Shown piece by piece: positions 62,700-64,000 of a stretch of 64,000 bases of DNA. Position 1 is the first letter of the stretch; each line of letters opens with the position of its first letter. The DNA is from Clostridiaceae bacterium (GTDB lineage: Bacteria; Bacillota; Clostridia; Acetivibrionales; DUMB01): contig DUMB01000044.1 in the NCBI GenBank assembly GCA_012840085.1, forward strand, positions 1-64,000, read 5' to 3'. Position numbers and translations under genes: made by a program. The notes below the pieces were generated by a model that had not been told where the DNA came from, made no database searches, and saw nothing but the letters and a program-made list of their open reading frames with translations.

Positions 62700-63676
62700 T
62701 TATTCACGCCCCCTTTTTTGCCCTTTTTAATTCTTTCTTTTCTGATTTTACCCATTCTGTCTACCAGCACTGCAATCAAAAGTGTTGCTCCTATCACAAA
62801 AGTCTGCCAGTATACATCAACGCCCAGAAGAGTAAGTGCGTTTGTAATCAGAGCCATAAGGACTGATCCCATGAATGCACCAATTACCGTACCTTCACCG
62901 CCTTGTAAGCTGGCACCTCCTATAATAACTGCAGTGATAACCTTTAATTCAAGCCCCGTTCCGGCCGTAACAGAAGCTGCGCCAAGTCTTGAAGTCATGA
63001 CAATGCCTGCGAAGGCTGCCAATAAAGCTGTAATGACATAATTGAGTATTTTTATTTTATCAACTGCAATACCGGAAAGGAATGCTGCCTTTTCATTTCC
63101 GCCTATATAATAGTTCTGTCTGAAGAACCGGGCTTTTCGAAGCAATATGTCACCTACAATAACCAGTATTATAGCATACCAGATAGGCGTCTGAACTCCC
63201 AGGAAAACTTTTTGTCCTATGGCTTTGAAACTCGACGGCAGGCCTGCTATATTCTGTCCTTTGGTGATAATCAAGGTTAACCCTCTGAACAAACTCATGC
63301 TTGCAAGAGTAGTGACAAAAGGATTGATACCAACCTTGGCTATAATAAATCCGTTAAACAGCCCTATGAGCGCACCGATGGCCAACCCTATCAAAACAGC
63401 AACAATTACAGGTATTCCAATATCCATGCACATAGCTGCTGCCGCTCCGGTAAAAGCCACAACAGACCCTACCGACATATCGAAACCGCCGCTTACCATA
63501 AGGTTTGTCATTCCAACTGCGATAATTGTCTCAATTGAAAGTCCCAGCAAAAGTGCAAGAATATTCGCACTGTTTAAAAAATACGGAGATGCAAAACTCA
63601 TTATGACAATTACACCCAGTACAATTGCAAAAATCATGAATTCTCTTAATCGAGTGATTTTTCTAATAAAGCCCAT
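62672..63676 (-). CDS. ABC transporter permease, RbsC-like
   Basis: About 334 residues. Multi-spanning permease of the BPD_transp_2 type (FMIFAIVLGVIVIMSFASPY; NSANILALLLGLSIETIIAV; GMTNLMVSGGFDMSVGSVVA), a ribose/xylose-transporter pattern. The chosen start is ATG 63676, about 10 nt after AAGGAG; a GTG at 63685 also exists, but too close to that site. It overlaps the ATPase stop at 63678 and the UroD start. Transports a monosaccharide or similar compound. Confidence 0.92.
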   Translation of the reverse strand: MGFIRKITRLREFMIFAIVLGVIVIMSFASPYFLNSANILALLLGLSIETIIAVGMTNLMVSGGFDMSVGSVVAFTGAAAAMCMDIGIPVIVAVLIGLAIGALIGLFNGFIIAKVGINPFVTTLASMSLFRGLTLIITKGQNIAGLPSSFKAIGQKVFLGVQTPIWYAIILVIVGDILLRKARFFRQNYYIGGNEKAAFLSGIAVDKIKILNYVITALLAAFAGIVMTSRLGAASVTAGTGLELKVITAVIIGGASLQGGEGTVIGAFMGSVLMALITNALTLLGVDVYWQTFVIGATLLIAVLVDRMGKIRKERIKKGKKGGVNKCNTQAMKG

Positions 63677-63677
63677 C

Positions 63678-64000
63678 TCATACACACTCCTTCTGATTTG
63701 TCTGAACGCCGGCCGCTATAGCGATAACTTTTTCCTCATTTGCTTCTTCTTTGCTTAGCTCGCCTGCAACTTTTCCTTCCTTCATAACAATAATTCTGTC
63801 GCTTACTCCCAGTATTTCAGGAAGGTCTGAGGAAATCATTATAATTCCTACGCCTTTTTTGGCCAATTCCCGCAATAGTACATAGATTTCACTTTTCGCT
63901 CCGACATCAACTCCTCTTGTAGGCTCGTCAACTATCAAAAGCTTCGGCTTAATTCCAAACCAGGTGGCAAGTAGAACTTTCTGCTGGTTTCCGCCCGACA
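63678..64000 (-). CDS. ABC transporter ATPase, RbsA-like, partial (3' end)
   Basis: Only the C-terminal ~107 residues are inside the window; the gene runs past its right edge. Signature [20 protein letters not shown], Walker [21 protein letters not shown] and H-loop [10 protein letters not shown] are visible, as in the second ATPase domain of RbsA/XylG-type sugar importers. It overlaps the permease gene. The substrate-binding protein would lie further out. Confidence 0.93.
   Translation of the reverse strand, partial: SGGNQQKVLLATWFGIKPKLLIVDEPTRGVDVGAKSEIYVLLRELAKKGVGIIMISSDLPEILGVSDRIIVMKEGKVAGELSKEEANEEKVIAIAAGVQTNQKECV

Overview
The window looks like a low-to-mid GC anaerobic Gram-positive of class Clostridia. 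The signs are strong AGGAGG-type ribosome sites, S-layer homology (SLH) anchored giant exoproteins, a type I dockerin with a cohesin-like partner, a clostripain-type peptidase, several YesM/YesN two-component pairs, an RsiV/SigV-type pair and CNNM/CorC and LemA proteins. A cellulosome-forming or related soil/gut Clostridia lineage is plausible, but the species cannot be named from the sequence alone. There are no rRNAs and no CRISPR array; one tRNA is present (tRNA-Ser GGA, minus strand, 55236-55326).

Layout. 1-1800: an IS with a zinc-ribbon DDE transposase and a 137-nt palindromic structure. 1.8-8.7 kb: a sugar-binding protein divergent from a YesM kinase and a frameshifted YesN regulator, a ferredoxin-type protein, and a dead substrate-binding lipoprotein. 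8.9-15.4 kb: a membrane-anchored Mrr-like protein, AIM24 and TM2 proteins, and a 1.5-1.6k-residue Ser/Thr kinase-ATPase-GAF regulator whose LuxR domain is out of frame at a run of seven A. 15.7-26.7 kb (minus): a surface cluster made of an SLH+C11 peptidase pseudogene, a dockerin-ended giant protein in three frames, and an SLH-anchored cohesin-like protein. 27.4-35.4 kb: a small alarmone synthetase; a three-gene UroD-thioredoxin / thioredoxin-like / CobW GTPase operon; a CNNM transporter-like protein; an ECF sigma/anti-sigma pair; an acetyltransferase.

35.4-47.8 kb: an AgrC/AgrA-type (GHKL + LytTR) pair on the minus strand faces two LemA paralogues, a subtilase lipoprotein and an SLH giant protein on the plus strand. 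Both LemA genes have matching upstream direct repeats spaced 21 bp apart, the geometry of LytTR-regulator sites, so this is probably one regulon. 48.1-50.1 kb: a graveyard of binding-protein, ABC-ATPase, YesM and YesN fragments. 50.2-55.3 kb: a palindromic repeat, an inositol-phosphatase-family gene, a chemoreceptor with its sensor domain at the C-terminus, an SLH relic, and a lone OLD-type nuclease next to tRNA-Ser. 55.4-64 kb: a GHL6-like glycosidase, then on the minus strand a YesM/YesN pair with an extra kinase-like protein, and a ribose-type ABC transporter operon that carries a UroD-family enzyme and runs off the window end.

Two themes stand out. First, genes are often split by single-base indels in short A or T runs (about 6668, 10915, 22622, 24284, 41884 and 48735). 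These may be sequencing errors or true decay. Other damage cannot be homopolymer error: an in-frame nonsense codon, internal deletions, and 37-bp and 19-bp tandem duplications at the ends of surface genes. Second, the best candidates for under-described biology are the UroD-thioredoxin/CobW operon, the LytTR-LemA-subtilase locus, and the cohesin/dockerin surface pair.
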